The translations under genes and the position numbers were made by a program. Shown here piece by piece: positions 36,738 through 44,466 of a stretch of DNA of 64,000 nucleotides (position 1 is its first letter; every line of letters begins with the position of its first letter). Under the pieces are notes generated by a model. The model was not told the origin of the DNA. It saw only the letters and a program-made list of their open reading frames with translations, and searched no databases. Source of the stretch: Lysinibacillus sp. G4S2 (GTDB lineage Bacteria > Bacillota > Bacilli > Bacillales_A > Planococcaceae); assembly GCF_030348505.1 (NCBI RefSeq), contig NZ_JAUCFJ010000002.1:1058001-1122000 (forward strand), given 5' to 3'.

Positions 36738-37520
36738 ATGGAACTAGGCTTAAAGGGGAAAGTAGCAGTTATTACAGGTTCAAGTAAGGGAATTGGTTAT
36801 TACACGGCGATGCAGCTTGTGAAAGAGGGGGCGAAGGTCGTGCTTTGCGCTCGTGGCGAAAAACAGCTCCAAGTGGCCGCTGGGTGTATTAAAAACGAAA
36901 CAGATGAGGACGTTTTAATTGTCCCAACTGATATTACAAAGGAAAAGGATTGTAAGTACTTAATTGAACGGGCAGTAGAGCATTTCGGTCGCCTTGATAT
37001 TCTTATAAATAATGCTGGTACAGCTTCAGCAAATCCATTTGAATCGGTTAGTAGTGAGCTATGGCAGGCTGATTTAGATTTAAAAGTGTTTGGTGCTGTC
37101 AATTGTTCCAAATATGCTGTACCTCATTTACGTAAGGTTGGTGGCGGTGCAATAGTTAATGTGACTGCGGTAATGGCTAAAACACCACCAGCAAGCTCAC
37201 TTCCTACTACTGTAAGTCGTGCAGCAGGTCTTGCATTAACGAAAGCTATGAGCAAAGACTTAGGTAAAGACAATATTCGTGTAAATTCTGTTTGTATCGG
37301 GCTTATTCGAAGTGATCAAATAGAGAAGAAATGGAAAGAAGAAAAACCGGAGCTTTCGTGGAATGATTATTCTCGCAAAGTAGGTCAAGCGATTCCACTT
37401 GGTCGCGTAGGGGATACTCAAGAAGCGGCAAATGTCATTACTTTTTTAGTATCAGATGCAGCTAGCTATGTGACAGGAACTTCTGTAAACATTGACGGCG
37501 GTTCAGGTCACGCATTATAG
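36738..37520 (+). CDS. SDR-family oxidoreductase lacking the usual YxxxK pair
   Basis: A 260-aa Rossmann protein: NAD(P) loop TGSSKGIGY (13-21), NNAGTA motif (about 91-96), C-terminal PLGRVGDTQEAANVITFLVS and GTSVNIDGGSG typical of classical SDRs. Where the catalytic Tyr-x-x-x-Lys is expected, the sequence reads LPTTVSRAAGLALTKAMSKD, so Thr and Arg appear in place of Tyr and Lys. It may use other residues or be non-catalytic. ATG 36738 follows GGGGGGAGAC. It stands alone between repeats; substrate unknown. Confidence 0.82.
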   Translation: MELGLKGKVAVITGSSKGIGYYTAMQLVKEGAKVVLCARGEKQLQVAAGCIKNETDEDVLIVPTDITKEKDCKYLIERAVEHFGRLDILINNAGTASANPFESVSSELWQADLDLKVFGAVNCSKYAVPHLRKVGGGAIVNVTAVMAKTPPASSLPTTVSRAAGLALTKAMSKDLGKDNIRVNSVCIGLIRSDQIEKKWKEEKPELSWNDYSRKVGQAIPLGRVGDTQEAANVITFLVSDAASYVTGTSVNIDGGSGHAL

Positions 37521-37535
37521 AAGTATGAAGAAAAA

Positions 37536-37665
37536 TGGCTCATCTAACGCCTTTAGGAAAGCGCCTTGTTGGAACGGAAATCAACCACACTTTAGGGTGA
37601 TGAGCCTGAAAAGTTTGTTAAAAAGTATACAATGTAGTTGATTGGAGTGGTGGCTACTCCTTGGG
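37536..37665. repeat. Dispersed MITE-like repeat, short deleted copy plus fragment
   Basis: A 71-bp copy retains both ends (GGCTCATC at 37536 and GGTGATGAGCC ending 37606) with most of the interior lost. It is followed by a fragment with the left-arm phrase TTGATTGGAGTGGTGGCTAC. Confidence 0.7.
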
Positions 37666-37688
37666 CTTACCCGATTACTTTCGAGGCT

Positions 37689-37771
37689 AAATCTCCGGAT
37701 CAAAGCTCACTTACAGCTCCCCGAAGCATATCGGTGTTAGTGCCGTCCTTCTTCGGCTCCTAGTGCCAAGG
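37689..37771 (-). pseudogene. Fragment of the 5' region of 23S rRNA
   Basis: The reverse complement reads CCTTGGCACTAGGAGCCGAA, GAAGGACGGCACTAACACCG, ATATGCTTCGGGGAGCTGTA and AGTGAGCTTTGATCCGGAGA, which matches the conserved segment of bacterial 23S rRNA near nucleotides 15-110, with a few substitutions (GAAGAA for GATGAA, GGCAC for GGGAC). Only about 83 bp are present, so it is an orphan fragment between a MITE-like copy and an IS3 remnant. Confidence 0.85.
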
Positions 37772-37826
37772 AAGTGGACACGGAAAACTGAGAGTAGCTA
37801 TTATAGAAATAACTCTTTTAAAGGGC

Positions 37827-38520
37827 GTGTACCGAATGACTAAAAAAATAACACAAGAATATCGTGATTATGTTGTGAAATTAGTAGTAGAAGAAAATCG
37901 AAAAGTAACAGAATTATCGTATGAATTAGGGCTTGGGGAATCTTCTATTCATCGCTGGGTAAAAAAGTATCGTGATGCAAAAAAGCAAGAAAATGGCGAC
38001 GTGAAATATATAACCCCTTCGGAGCTGAAAAAGTTAGAAGCGACTTATGAAAAGAAACTTCGTGACTTAGAAGAGGAGAATGCCATTCTAAAAAAGGCGA
38101 TGCACATCTTTGCCAAAAACCCGCAGTAGTGTTTGAATTTATTGAAGCGCATAAACGGGAGTTTTCGATTGTAAAGATGTGCCGTGTTCTAAAAGTGTCG
38201 ACGAGTGGCTATTATAAATGGTTGGCCAACAGGCAGCACCGATAACTGAAAAAGAAGAATATAAAATGAAAGTCACACAAAAAATTAAACAATCGTTTCA
38301 TGAAAGCTATGGTACGTATGGCAGCCCGCGAGTCCATAAAGATCTGTTGGAATGGGGTTATCCTCTTTCACAAAAAACAGTGGCAAACATCATGCGAGTA
38401 CTGGAATTGTGCGCAACACAGCCGAGAAGCTATGTGACGACAACAGATTCAAATCATGACGCACTGGTATATCTAATATACTGAACCACATGTTTTATGT
38501 GGAAGAACCAGATCAAGTAT
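37827..38520 (+). mobile_element. IS3-family insertion sequence remnant (orfA plus truncated orfB)
   Basis: OrfA is intact (37827-38129; 100 aa) with the HTH EYRDYVVKLVVEENRKVTEL, VKKYRDAKK and a C-terminal leucine-zipper helix (LRDLEEENAILKKAMHIFAK). OrfB follows in the -1-type overlapping frame: FIEAHKREFSIVKMCRVLKV, STSGYYKW, then GTYGSPRVHKDLLEWGYPLS. It stops at about 38484 and, after a frameshift, FYVEEPDQV is still recognisable. The DDE catalytic domain is missing, so the element is dead. No clear inverted repeats. Confidence 0.85.
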
Positions 38521-38726
38521 GTCCGCTTTCTTGACAGAAGACCAAACCTGATCACATTTGGGACTTACCCGATCACTTTTAATGGTTACCTGATTAAAAG
38601 TAAGTAAAAGAGGTAATATTTAGCGATGTCTAACAAATGAATATAATTCAAATTTAGACAATCTCTTAACAGGTGTGTTGATTAGGAAAAAATAGGTTTA
38701 TTTTTGAGTGATTAAAGGATTTTTTG

Positions 38727-39205
38727 TTGCTCATCACCAAAAGTTGTGGATGACATTTGTTAAAATATATGCCTTGTATATTAGTTGATTGGAGTGTCAA
38801 GTTCCGCCGCTAACCAAGCGAATATCGCCGCTAAAGCATCAAGATCCGCCGCTAACCAAGCGAATATCGCCGCTAAAGCATCAAGTTCCGCCGCTAACCA
38901 AGCGAATATCGCCGCTAAAACATCAAGTTCCGCCGCTAACCAGGCGAATATCGCCGCTAAAACGAGGCTGGGCGACTCCTTGGGGATAGTGTCACAGATG
39001 GGGTAAAACATCACGTCCTGTGATAACGCCTTCGTGACCAACATCCTGTTGTCCCAAGCGGCTCATCGGACGCTCACTGGAAGCTTTGCTTTCGTAGCAG
39101 AGCAAAGCTTCCAGTGGGAATGCAAGATGGACGAGACCTTGCACGGAGCGAATGTTTTCAGTGCGAAAATGAAGTGTTAACGTAACGAAAATCAGCTCTT
39201 CAAAT
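38727..39205. repeat. Dispersed MITE-like repeat carrying a 21-bp array
   Basis: The left terminus (GCTCATCACCAAAAG) and TTGATTGGAGTG are followed by the array (38805-38972), then the family continues with GAGGCTGGGCGACTCCTTGG, CCTTCGTGACCAACATCCTG, AAGCGGCTCATCGGACGCTC and a palindrome GGAAGCTTTGCT / AGCAAAGCTTCC. The array is inserted at one internal point of the element. The right terminus is decayed. Confidence 0.8.
38805..38972. repeat. 21-bp tandem array D (8 half-units, 42-bp period)
   Basis: CGCCGCTAA begins every 21 bp from 38805 to 38952 (147 = 7 x 21). Two tails alternate (CCAAGCGAATAT and AGCATCAAGTTC), giving a nearly perfect 42-bp unit repeated four times. Three frames remain open (repeats SSAANQANIAAKA). 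Confidence 0.93.
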
Positions 39206-39262
39206 TAATTTTTTGGTAAAAAATGGTTAATTTACGTTCTTAATCTCTTAATTTATTTCTAG

Positions 39263-39303
39263 AAGAAGGTGGCTTAAAGTGTTTTTATACCACCTTCTTT
39301 TTC
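39263..39303. terminator. Terminator-like hairpin upstream of lrgA
   Basis: AGAAGGTGG / CCACCTTCT with a 17-nt loop and following T's. No gene directly precedes it, so it may be left from a lost gene. Confidence 0.6.
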
Positions 39304-39368
39304 TATTGTTTTCCTAAAATTATAATAGACAGAAAATTCCTACAGATGTAGAATGAATGTAATAGGGG

Positions 39369-39827
39369 GTGAAATGTGGCGAAATGTTGAACGAGAATTT
39401 TGCTGCGATGTTTAAGAGAATAGTTCGTATTATTGTTCAGATTGGGATACTCAATATTTATTATTACATTGGTGAAGGTATTGTATCTTTATTACATGTA
39501 CCTCTTCCAGGAAGCATAATTGGATTACTATTATTAGCACTTTCACTCATTTTTAAAATTATTAAAGTAGAATACATTCAAGATGGAGCGGGCTTTTTAA
39601 TTGGTGTATTAACATTGTTTTTCATTCCTGCAACAGTAGGAGTGATTGACTATCCAGAGCTTTTGTCAACAACTGGTCTGTTGATCATTCTAGCAATTAT
39701 AGCTAGCACATTAATCTCCATTTATGTTACAGGGATAGTTAGTCAAATTATCGAGAAAAAAGAGCTGGCTAAAAAAGAAACAGAAGCTATTGCTGAGGAT
39801 GGAGAGGGGGAATTAACTGTTGACTGA
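39369..39827 (+). CDS. lrgA: CidA/LrgA-family holin-like protein
   Basis: An integral membrane protein of about 150 aa with four hydrophobic segments (IVQIGILNIYYYIGEGIVSL; GSIIGLLLLALSLIF; FLIGVLTLFFIPATVGV; LLIILAIIASTLISIYV) and an acidic C-terminal tail. The PLPGSIIGLLLL segment is a family hallmark. With LrgB it modulates autolysis, cell death and, in Bacilli, pyruvate uptake. Start may be GTG 39369 or, more in keeping with the family, ATG 39384 behind AGGGGGTG. It overlaps lrgB by 8 bp. Confidence 0.87.
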   Translation: MKCGEMLNENFAAMFKRIVRIIVQIGILNIYYYIGEGIVSLLHVPLPGSIIGLLLLALSLIFKIIKVEYIQDGAGFLIGVLTLFFIPATVGVIDYPELLSTTGLLIILAIIASTLISIYVTGIVSQIIEKKELAKKETEAIAEDGEGELTVD

Positions 39828-40497
39828 AATTATTGTTGTTATGGGAACTATTGTGTTGTTCGTGTTATTTACAAAGCTATATCAGCGTTACCCACATCCT
39901 TTAATGATTCCACTAGTGACGACAACCATTGTCAGTATCATCATTTTATTAGCCTTCAATATCCCATATTCTACATATTTGGAGGGGGGCAAGTGGCTTC
40001 AAAAAATGCTAGGTCCAGCCGTTGTAGCGCTTGCATATCCTCTATATAATCAGCGCGCTATTATTATAAAGTATAAGTATTCTATTTTGTCAGGTATTTT
40101 TATCGCCATGATTACGGGCTTAGTGACAATATTCATTATGCTGAAATGGATTGGTGTCAATGACAGCTGGATGCTGACAGCTTTGCCTAAATCATTAACG
40201 ACACCTGTTGGTATGCAGGTGAGTGAGACAATTGGCGGCATTCCACCATTAACAGCGGTGTTTGTAATGCTGGCAGGGTTTGTAGGCGCTATTATCGGAC
40301 CGTTAGTCATTAAATACGGCAAAATTGACTCAGCCGTTAGTAGAGGTGTCGCGGTAGGTAGTGCTTCACATGGCGTTGGACTTGTTAAATTAAGAGAATA
40401 CGGGGAACAGGAATTATCAGTAGGCTCGTTATCTATGGGCTTATCAGCAATTATTGGCGCATTTTTATGCCCGTTATTTGTCTATTTATTTATCTGA
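39820..40497 (+). CDS. lrgB: CidB/LrgB-family membrane protein
   Basis: A 225-aa polytopic protein of the LrgB family. Conserved segments: ALAYPLYNQRAIIIKYKYSI, LPKSLTTPVGMQVSETIGGI, and VGSASHGVGLVKLREYGEQE near the C-terminus. It forms an operon with lrgA by overlapping stop and start. No LytSR regulator is adjacent. The 3' end directly abuts the right end of an IS200/IS605-type element, which spared the coding frame. Confidence 0.9.
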   Translation: MTEIIVVMGTIVLFVLFTKLYQRYPHPLMIPLVTTTIVSIIILLAFNIPYSTYLEGGKWLQKMLGPAVVALAYPLYNQRAIIIKYKYSILSGIFIAMITGLVTIFIMLKWIGVNDSWMLTALPKSLTTPVGMQVSETIGGIPPLTAVFVMLAGFVGAIIGPLVIKYGKIDSAVSRGVAVGSASHGVGLVKLREYGEQELSVGSLSMGLSAIIGAFLCPLFVYLFI

Positions 40498-40498
40498 C

Positions 40499-40701
40499 TA
40501 CTCCCACAGCTAAAGCAGCGGGGTTCTTATATACTTAAGAGAAGCGTTACAAAGCTCTCCACAGATGGTGTTGCCATGGCCTGTGTACAACATCTTTGAT
40601 TTATCTTCTGTTCTATAAGACTTTCTTATTTACACAACCGATGTTGTGTTGGCAATAAGTTTTAACGAAGGCAGGTAGCTCTACCTACGGGGGAATAGCC
40701 C
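40499..40701 (-). ncRNA. Probable omega-RNA (reRNA) region at the tnpB 3' end
   Basis: The 200 bp after the tnpB stop (minus strand) are non-coding and strongly folded: GGTAG / CTACC, ACACAAC / GTTGTGT and the terminal hairpin near GAACCCCGCTGCTTTAGCTG. In characterised TnpB elements this region is the guide RNA scaffold, with the guide read from flanking DNA; here that would be the 3' end of lrgB, antisense. Inferred from position and family. Confidence 0.5.
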
Positions 40702-42210
40702 TCACTTGATTTGTTTGATACCCATGCTAAGAGGGAATGTTTTCTTTACTTGTTTCAAGTCTTCTATATGTTGATTGTGTAACTCTAAAAAGGTAGTAAA
40801 CGTTTTATTGCATAAGTCTTGATTCGTTTGTTGTAAATTTGGTTCACTATTCATCAGTAAAAACGCACTATATAAATCTCGTTGTACAAGATGACTTCCA
40901 ATTTGACTCCAACGTTGATGGAGTTTTTTCTTTTCATAACGATCCGTCACATGGTTATACTGACTGGCTCTAAAGGTGATCGTATTTACTTTCTGTATCG
41001 TTTGCTTTGTGTAACCAAGTTTTTGATGGATGATTTCCACTAGCATCGCAGGGGCATGATTCCCAATGCTTTTTCCAAAACGCTTTTTGGATTGGAATTT
41101 GCCCTGTATATTTGTTTTCGTTTCTTTTGTACGCTTTGCTAATCCTTTAAAATGCATGGTTTCGATGTACACTTCATCGCCAAGAGACAAGATTTTATTG
41201 GCTAACGCACCATGTTTTTCTTTGATGTAGGAAGCTTTCTTTCTATATAATTCTTTTATTTGTTTTTTTGTTTTTTGATAGTTTTTACTAGATGTCCAAC
41301 GGAGTTTGACGCCATGTTTAATAGTACCATCCTTGTTGAAATTGTTAGGATTGGTACTTCTACGACTTCTATCCAATTTGCGTAATAAACGTCTTTTTTG
41401 TTTCTCCAATAAAGGTACTTCTGGCGCAAGTTGTTGGATGAAAACGGTTTCTTCTGAAACAACCGCAATGGTAGAAGGACCAATGTCAATACCTACCCGT
41501 TTTTGTTTTTGATAGGAATGGCGAAAGGCTCCTGTAGATGAAATTCTCTTTGCAGGAGGAACCCCATCCATCACGAGTTGTACGTAAAAAGTATGAATTC
41601 CACGAATCACTTTTTTGACTAGACGACAATATTTAATGGTATGAAGAGCAAGGGATTCTTCTACAAATAAATCTTGTTTGCGAATACGAACAGGAAGGGT
41701 TAATCCATTCCAATAGACAACATTCTCTTTAAATCGAATGCCTGCTTTATTAGATTTCCCTTCTACAGAATGAAGCATTCCGTAACGTTTAAAGTGTGCT
41801 TTGCTCCCTTTAAATAGAACATCCTGAACCGCTTTCCAGACAGTAGAGGCGATTTTCTGGGAAGTATTGCTATCTATATGTTTTTTATAGTTATGTTGAT
41901 GCTTTTTAATATACGCATGCAGTTGATTTTCACTTAATCCAAAAGATTGACGAATGGTATCTAATTCTTTTGCGGTCTGCTTCAACTCCTCTTCTGAATC
42001 ATTAGATTTTTTCGCTTTTTGGTAGCAACGTAATTGTTTTCGATAGTGTTTTGATTCTTGCATGAAAGTATATTGTTTTACTGCATAAGACAAGGTTGTA
42101 TTATAGAGTGTACGGGCAATTTCAAAACGTTTTAATAGGATATCCTTTTGCCACGTATCTATAAGTAACTTGAGTTCTATAATAAAACAATCTTTTTTCG
42201 ATTTCGTCAT
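40702..42210 (-). CDS. tnpB: TnpB-family RNA-guided nuclease, zinc finger not detectable
   Basis: A 502-aa protein. An N-terminal helical/WED part (MTKSKKDCFIIELKLLIDTW ...) is followed by a RuvC-like fold with Asp in RVGIDIGPSTIAVVS (about residue 240), Glu in EVYIETMHFKGLA (about 337) and Asp in LVQRDLYSAFL (about 442). Active TnpBs usually have CxxC...CxxC between the last two; here that region reads TFRASQYNHVTDRYEKKKLH and holds no Cys. It may be a divergent active clade or repurposed. ATG 42210 follows AAGGAGTGACGGG. Confidence 0.82.
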   Translation of the reverse strand: MTKSKKDCFIIELKLLIDTWQKDILLKRFEIARTLYNTTLSYAVKQYTFMQESKHYRKQLRCYQKAKKSNDSEEELKQTAKELDTIRQSFGLSENQLHAYIKKHQHNYKKHIDSNTSQKIASTVWKAVQDVLFKGSKAHFKRYGMLHSVEGKSNKAGIRFKENVVYWNGLTLPVRIRKQDLFVEESLALHTIKYCRLVKKVIRGIHTFYVQLVMDGVPPAKRISSTGAFRHSYQKQKRVGIDIGPSTIAVVSEETVFIQQLAPEVPLLEKQKRRLLRKLDRSRRSTNPNNFNKDGTIKHGVKLRWTSSKNYQKTKKQIKELYRKKASYIKEKHGALANKILSLGDEVYIETMHFKGLAKRTKETKTNIQGKFQSKKRFGKSIGNHAPAMLVEIIHQKLGYTKQTIQKVNTITFRASQYNHVTDRYEKKKLHQRWSQIGSHLVQRDLYSAFLLMNSEPNLQQTNQDLCNKTFTTFLELHNQHIEDLKQVKKTFPLSMGIKQIK

Positions 42211-42481
42211 TACCCGTCACTCCTTTATTTTTTTGATTATTCACAATATACAACGAAAACGTATGTTCTGTAAAGAAAAAAGCACTTCATTCCGCCCACC
42301 CTCTGAAGAAGTGGGCTTCCTGAAGGTCAATTCTGTGAAAAAATACTAAAAATCAACTAATAAAAGTCCTATATCATTGAAAGGAACTAATCGTTGCGAA
42401 TTTGCAAATAATAGCTTCTAGAGTAATGTATAATAACCGATTATCATTTAATCAATATCTATTAGCTGGAGGTTGAGAATA

Positions 42482-42835
42482 ATGAATTTAGATAATCGTT
42501 TGAAGGGATTGAGAGAACAACATAACTACACGCAGGATGATGTTGCGGATTTTTTAAATATTTCACGACAATCCGTTTCTAAATGGGAGTTGGGTAAGGG
42601 GTATCCTGATATTGATAATTTTATAAAGCTGAGTGATTTATATGAGGTTTCTCTAGATCAGCTTATTATAGGAGAGGAAAAATATCATAAAACCGCAGTC
42701 TATCATTCGAGTGAATCCAATCATAAAACAACCGGGGATTTTTTTGTGGCATTATTGGTGGCTTATTTTCCCTGTATTATGCATGCTCTATCCTTTAAGG
42801 TAATTGTATTAAGAAAAGCTACCCCATTTTTATAG
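42482..42835 (+). CDS. Short XRE-family regulator, possibly truncated
   Basis: 117 aa. The N-terminal HTH (residues 5-60; QHNYTQDDVADFLNISRQSV, SKWELGKGYPDIDNF) is complete and typical of XRE regulators with a membrane C-terminus. After residue ~80 a hydrophobic stretch (FFVALLVAYFPCIMHALSF) begins, but the frame ends at VLRKATPFL within the speA terminator hairpin. The membrane part therefore looks cut and the last codons are probably not native. ATG 42482 has GGAGG 9 nt upstream; an in-frame TTG at 42473 is less likely. Confidence 0.65.
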   Translation: MNLDNRLKGLREQHNYTQDDVADFLNISRQSVSKWELGKGYPDIDNFIKLSDLYEVSLDQLIIGEEKYHKTAVYHSSESNHKTTGDFFVALLVAYFPCIMHALSFKVIVLRKATPFL

Positions 42836-42844
42836 AGGTAGCTT
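42811..42844 (-). terminator. Terminator of speA
   Basis: AAGCTACC / GGTAGCTT with T-rich sequence on the minus strand (TTTTCTTAAT). It overlaps the last codons of the XRE frame on the plus strand. Confidence 0.75.
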
Positions 42845-42849
42845 CGTAA

Positions 42850-44331
42850 TTAAATGATTGGTTTGCGTTCTTTTATGACGCGAATTGTTTTTAGTGTTGT
42901 ATCTTCTGGTCCTTGAACTGGTAAACCAGCTTCAATATTCATTTGAATGTAACGAATATTTTCTTGGGTAATTATTTCCCCGGGAATAAAAATAGGAATA
43001 CCAGGAGGATATACCATTATGAATTCTGCACAAATGCAATTATCTGCTTCTGCCAGAGGAACAACTTCAGTATCTGCATAAAATGCATCACGAGGTGACA
43101 TGGCAAGTGCTGGAATATCTGGAACATTAACGATTGCTTCAGTAATAGCAGCCTCTGAATCAAATGCTTTAGACATACGACTAAGTGCATTGATAAGGAG
43201 GTTAATTTCCTTTTTCGTATCAGCTAATGTCACTAAACATAAAATATTATATAGATCAGACAACTCTACTTCGATATTAGCATTGTGACGAAGCCATTCT
43301 TCAGCTTGATGACCAGAAATGCCTAAATCCTTAACACTTATCAATAGTTTTAACGGATCCATATCATAAGTTGCAGATGATTTTAATTTTTCTTTACCAG
43401 CGCATTTTAAATGCGGAATTTGGTTAATGCGTTTTCGGGCATCTTTAGCTAAACGAAGTGCATCATCGATTAAATCATAGCCATGAATTGCTAGTTGACG
43501 TCGAGCTGTGTCAAGCGAAGCGAGTAATGGATAAGATGTCGATGTTGTTGTTAGCATTGAGAAAACCGCTTGTACACGTTTTGCAGAAACAAGACCTTCA
43601 CGAACATTTAGAATCGACGTTTGTGTCATGGAGCCACCAAGCTTATGTACGCTTGTAGCTGCCATATCGGCACCTGCCTCCATCGCAGAATAAGGAAGCT
43701 CATCATGGAACTTAATGTGTACTCCATGAGCTTCATCAACAACTACTGGGATATTACGGCTATGGACTATTTCAACAATACGTTTTAAATCAGCTGTAAA
43801 GCCGTAATATGTTGGATTAATAACAAGAACTGCTTTTGTATCCGGATAAGCATTTAAAGCTTTTTCGACAGCTTCAGGCGATATTCCATGAGAAATACCA
43901 TACTCACTATCTACTTCAGGATGAATAAAAATCGGGATTGCACCAGCGAAAACAATCGCCGACATTATTGATTTATGAACATTCCGTGGCACTAGAATCT
44001 TATCACCTGGACCAACGACGGTCAGAATCATCGTCATGATGGCGCCACTAGTACCTTGAACGGAAAAGAATGTGTGATCAGCACCAAAGGCTTCGGCAGC
44101 AAGTGCTTGCGCTTCCTTAATTGCGCCTTTCGGTGAATGTAAATCGTCTAGTGGAGCAATATTAATTAAATCAATAGATAAAACGTTGTCGCCGACGAAT
44201 TCTCGGAAAGCAGGATCCATACCTTGCCCTTTCTTATGGCCTGGGATATGGAACTGAATTGGATGTCTGTTCCGATGTTTAAGTAATACGTCGAACAATG
44301 GAGTCTCTAATTGTGACAACGCAGGTACCAC
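42850..44331 (-). CDS. speA: Arginine/ornithine/lysine decarboxylase (SpeA type)
   Basis: A 493-aa PLP-dependent class III (Orn/Lys/Arg) decarboxylase. N-terminal FHIPGHKKGQGMDP, FFSVQGTSGAIMTMILTVVG, HGVHIKF with cofactor Asp in VVDEAHG, and the Schiff-base Lys in TSVHKLGGSMTQTS (about residue 231). In B. subtilis the enzyme at this locus makes agmatine from arginine, the first step to putrescine and spermidine; specificity is taken from synteny. It connects functionally to the pot importer at the start of the window. Confidence 0.9.
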   Translation of the reverse strand: MVPALSQLETPLFDVLLKHRNRHPIQFHIPGHKKGQGMDPAFREFVGDNVLSIDLINIAPLDDLHSPKGAIKEAQALAAEAFGADHTFFSVQGTSGAIMTMILTVVGPGDKILVPRNVHKSIMSAIVFAGAIPIFIHPEVDSEYGISHGISPEAVEKALNAYPDTKAVLVINPTYYGFTADLKRIVEIVHSRNIPVVVDEAHGVHIKFHDELPYSAMEAGADMAATSVHKLGGSMTQTSILNVREGLVSAKRVQAVFSMLTTTSTSYPLLASLDTARRQLAIHGYDLIDDALRLAKDARKRINQIPHLKCAGKEKLKSSATYDMDPLKLLISVKDLGISGHQAEEWLRHNANIEVELSDLYNILCLVTLADTKKEINLLINALSRMSKAFDSEAAITEAIVNVPDIPALAMSPRDAFYADTEVVPLAEADNCICAEFIMVYPPGIPIFIPGEIITQENIRYIQMNIEAGLPVQGPEDTTLKTIRVIKERKPII

Positions 44332-44466
44332 CTCACTTTATAATATCTAAGAAAACAAATGAATTATAGCACCTAATGACGCGAAAAAATAGACTTTTAC
44401 ATAAAAAAAATAAAAGGAATTTTTAATCATTTCGAGAAGTTAGTATTGTACGAAAGGGGAGGTATT

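Larger units (their letters stand above)
40498..42335 (-). mobile_element. IS200/IS605-type element with TnpB only
   Basis: The right end begins at the lrgB stop with an imperfect hairpin (CTCCCACAGC / GCAGCGGGG) of the kind seen at IS605 right ends; the left end upstream of tnpB has GCCCACC / GTGGGC (42296-42318). No TnpA gene is present, so the copy is non-autonomous for transposition. Exact boundaries are inferred from the hairpins. Confidence 0.7.

Noticed and set aside
37827..38520. Active IS3-family transposon
   Set aside because: OrfB stops after about 120 codons with frameshifts, and the DDE domain is gone.
38781..39044. Frames with SSAANQANIAAKA repeats in array D
   Set aside because: The same artefact of a 21-bp unit, inside a non-coding dispersed repeat.
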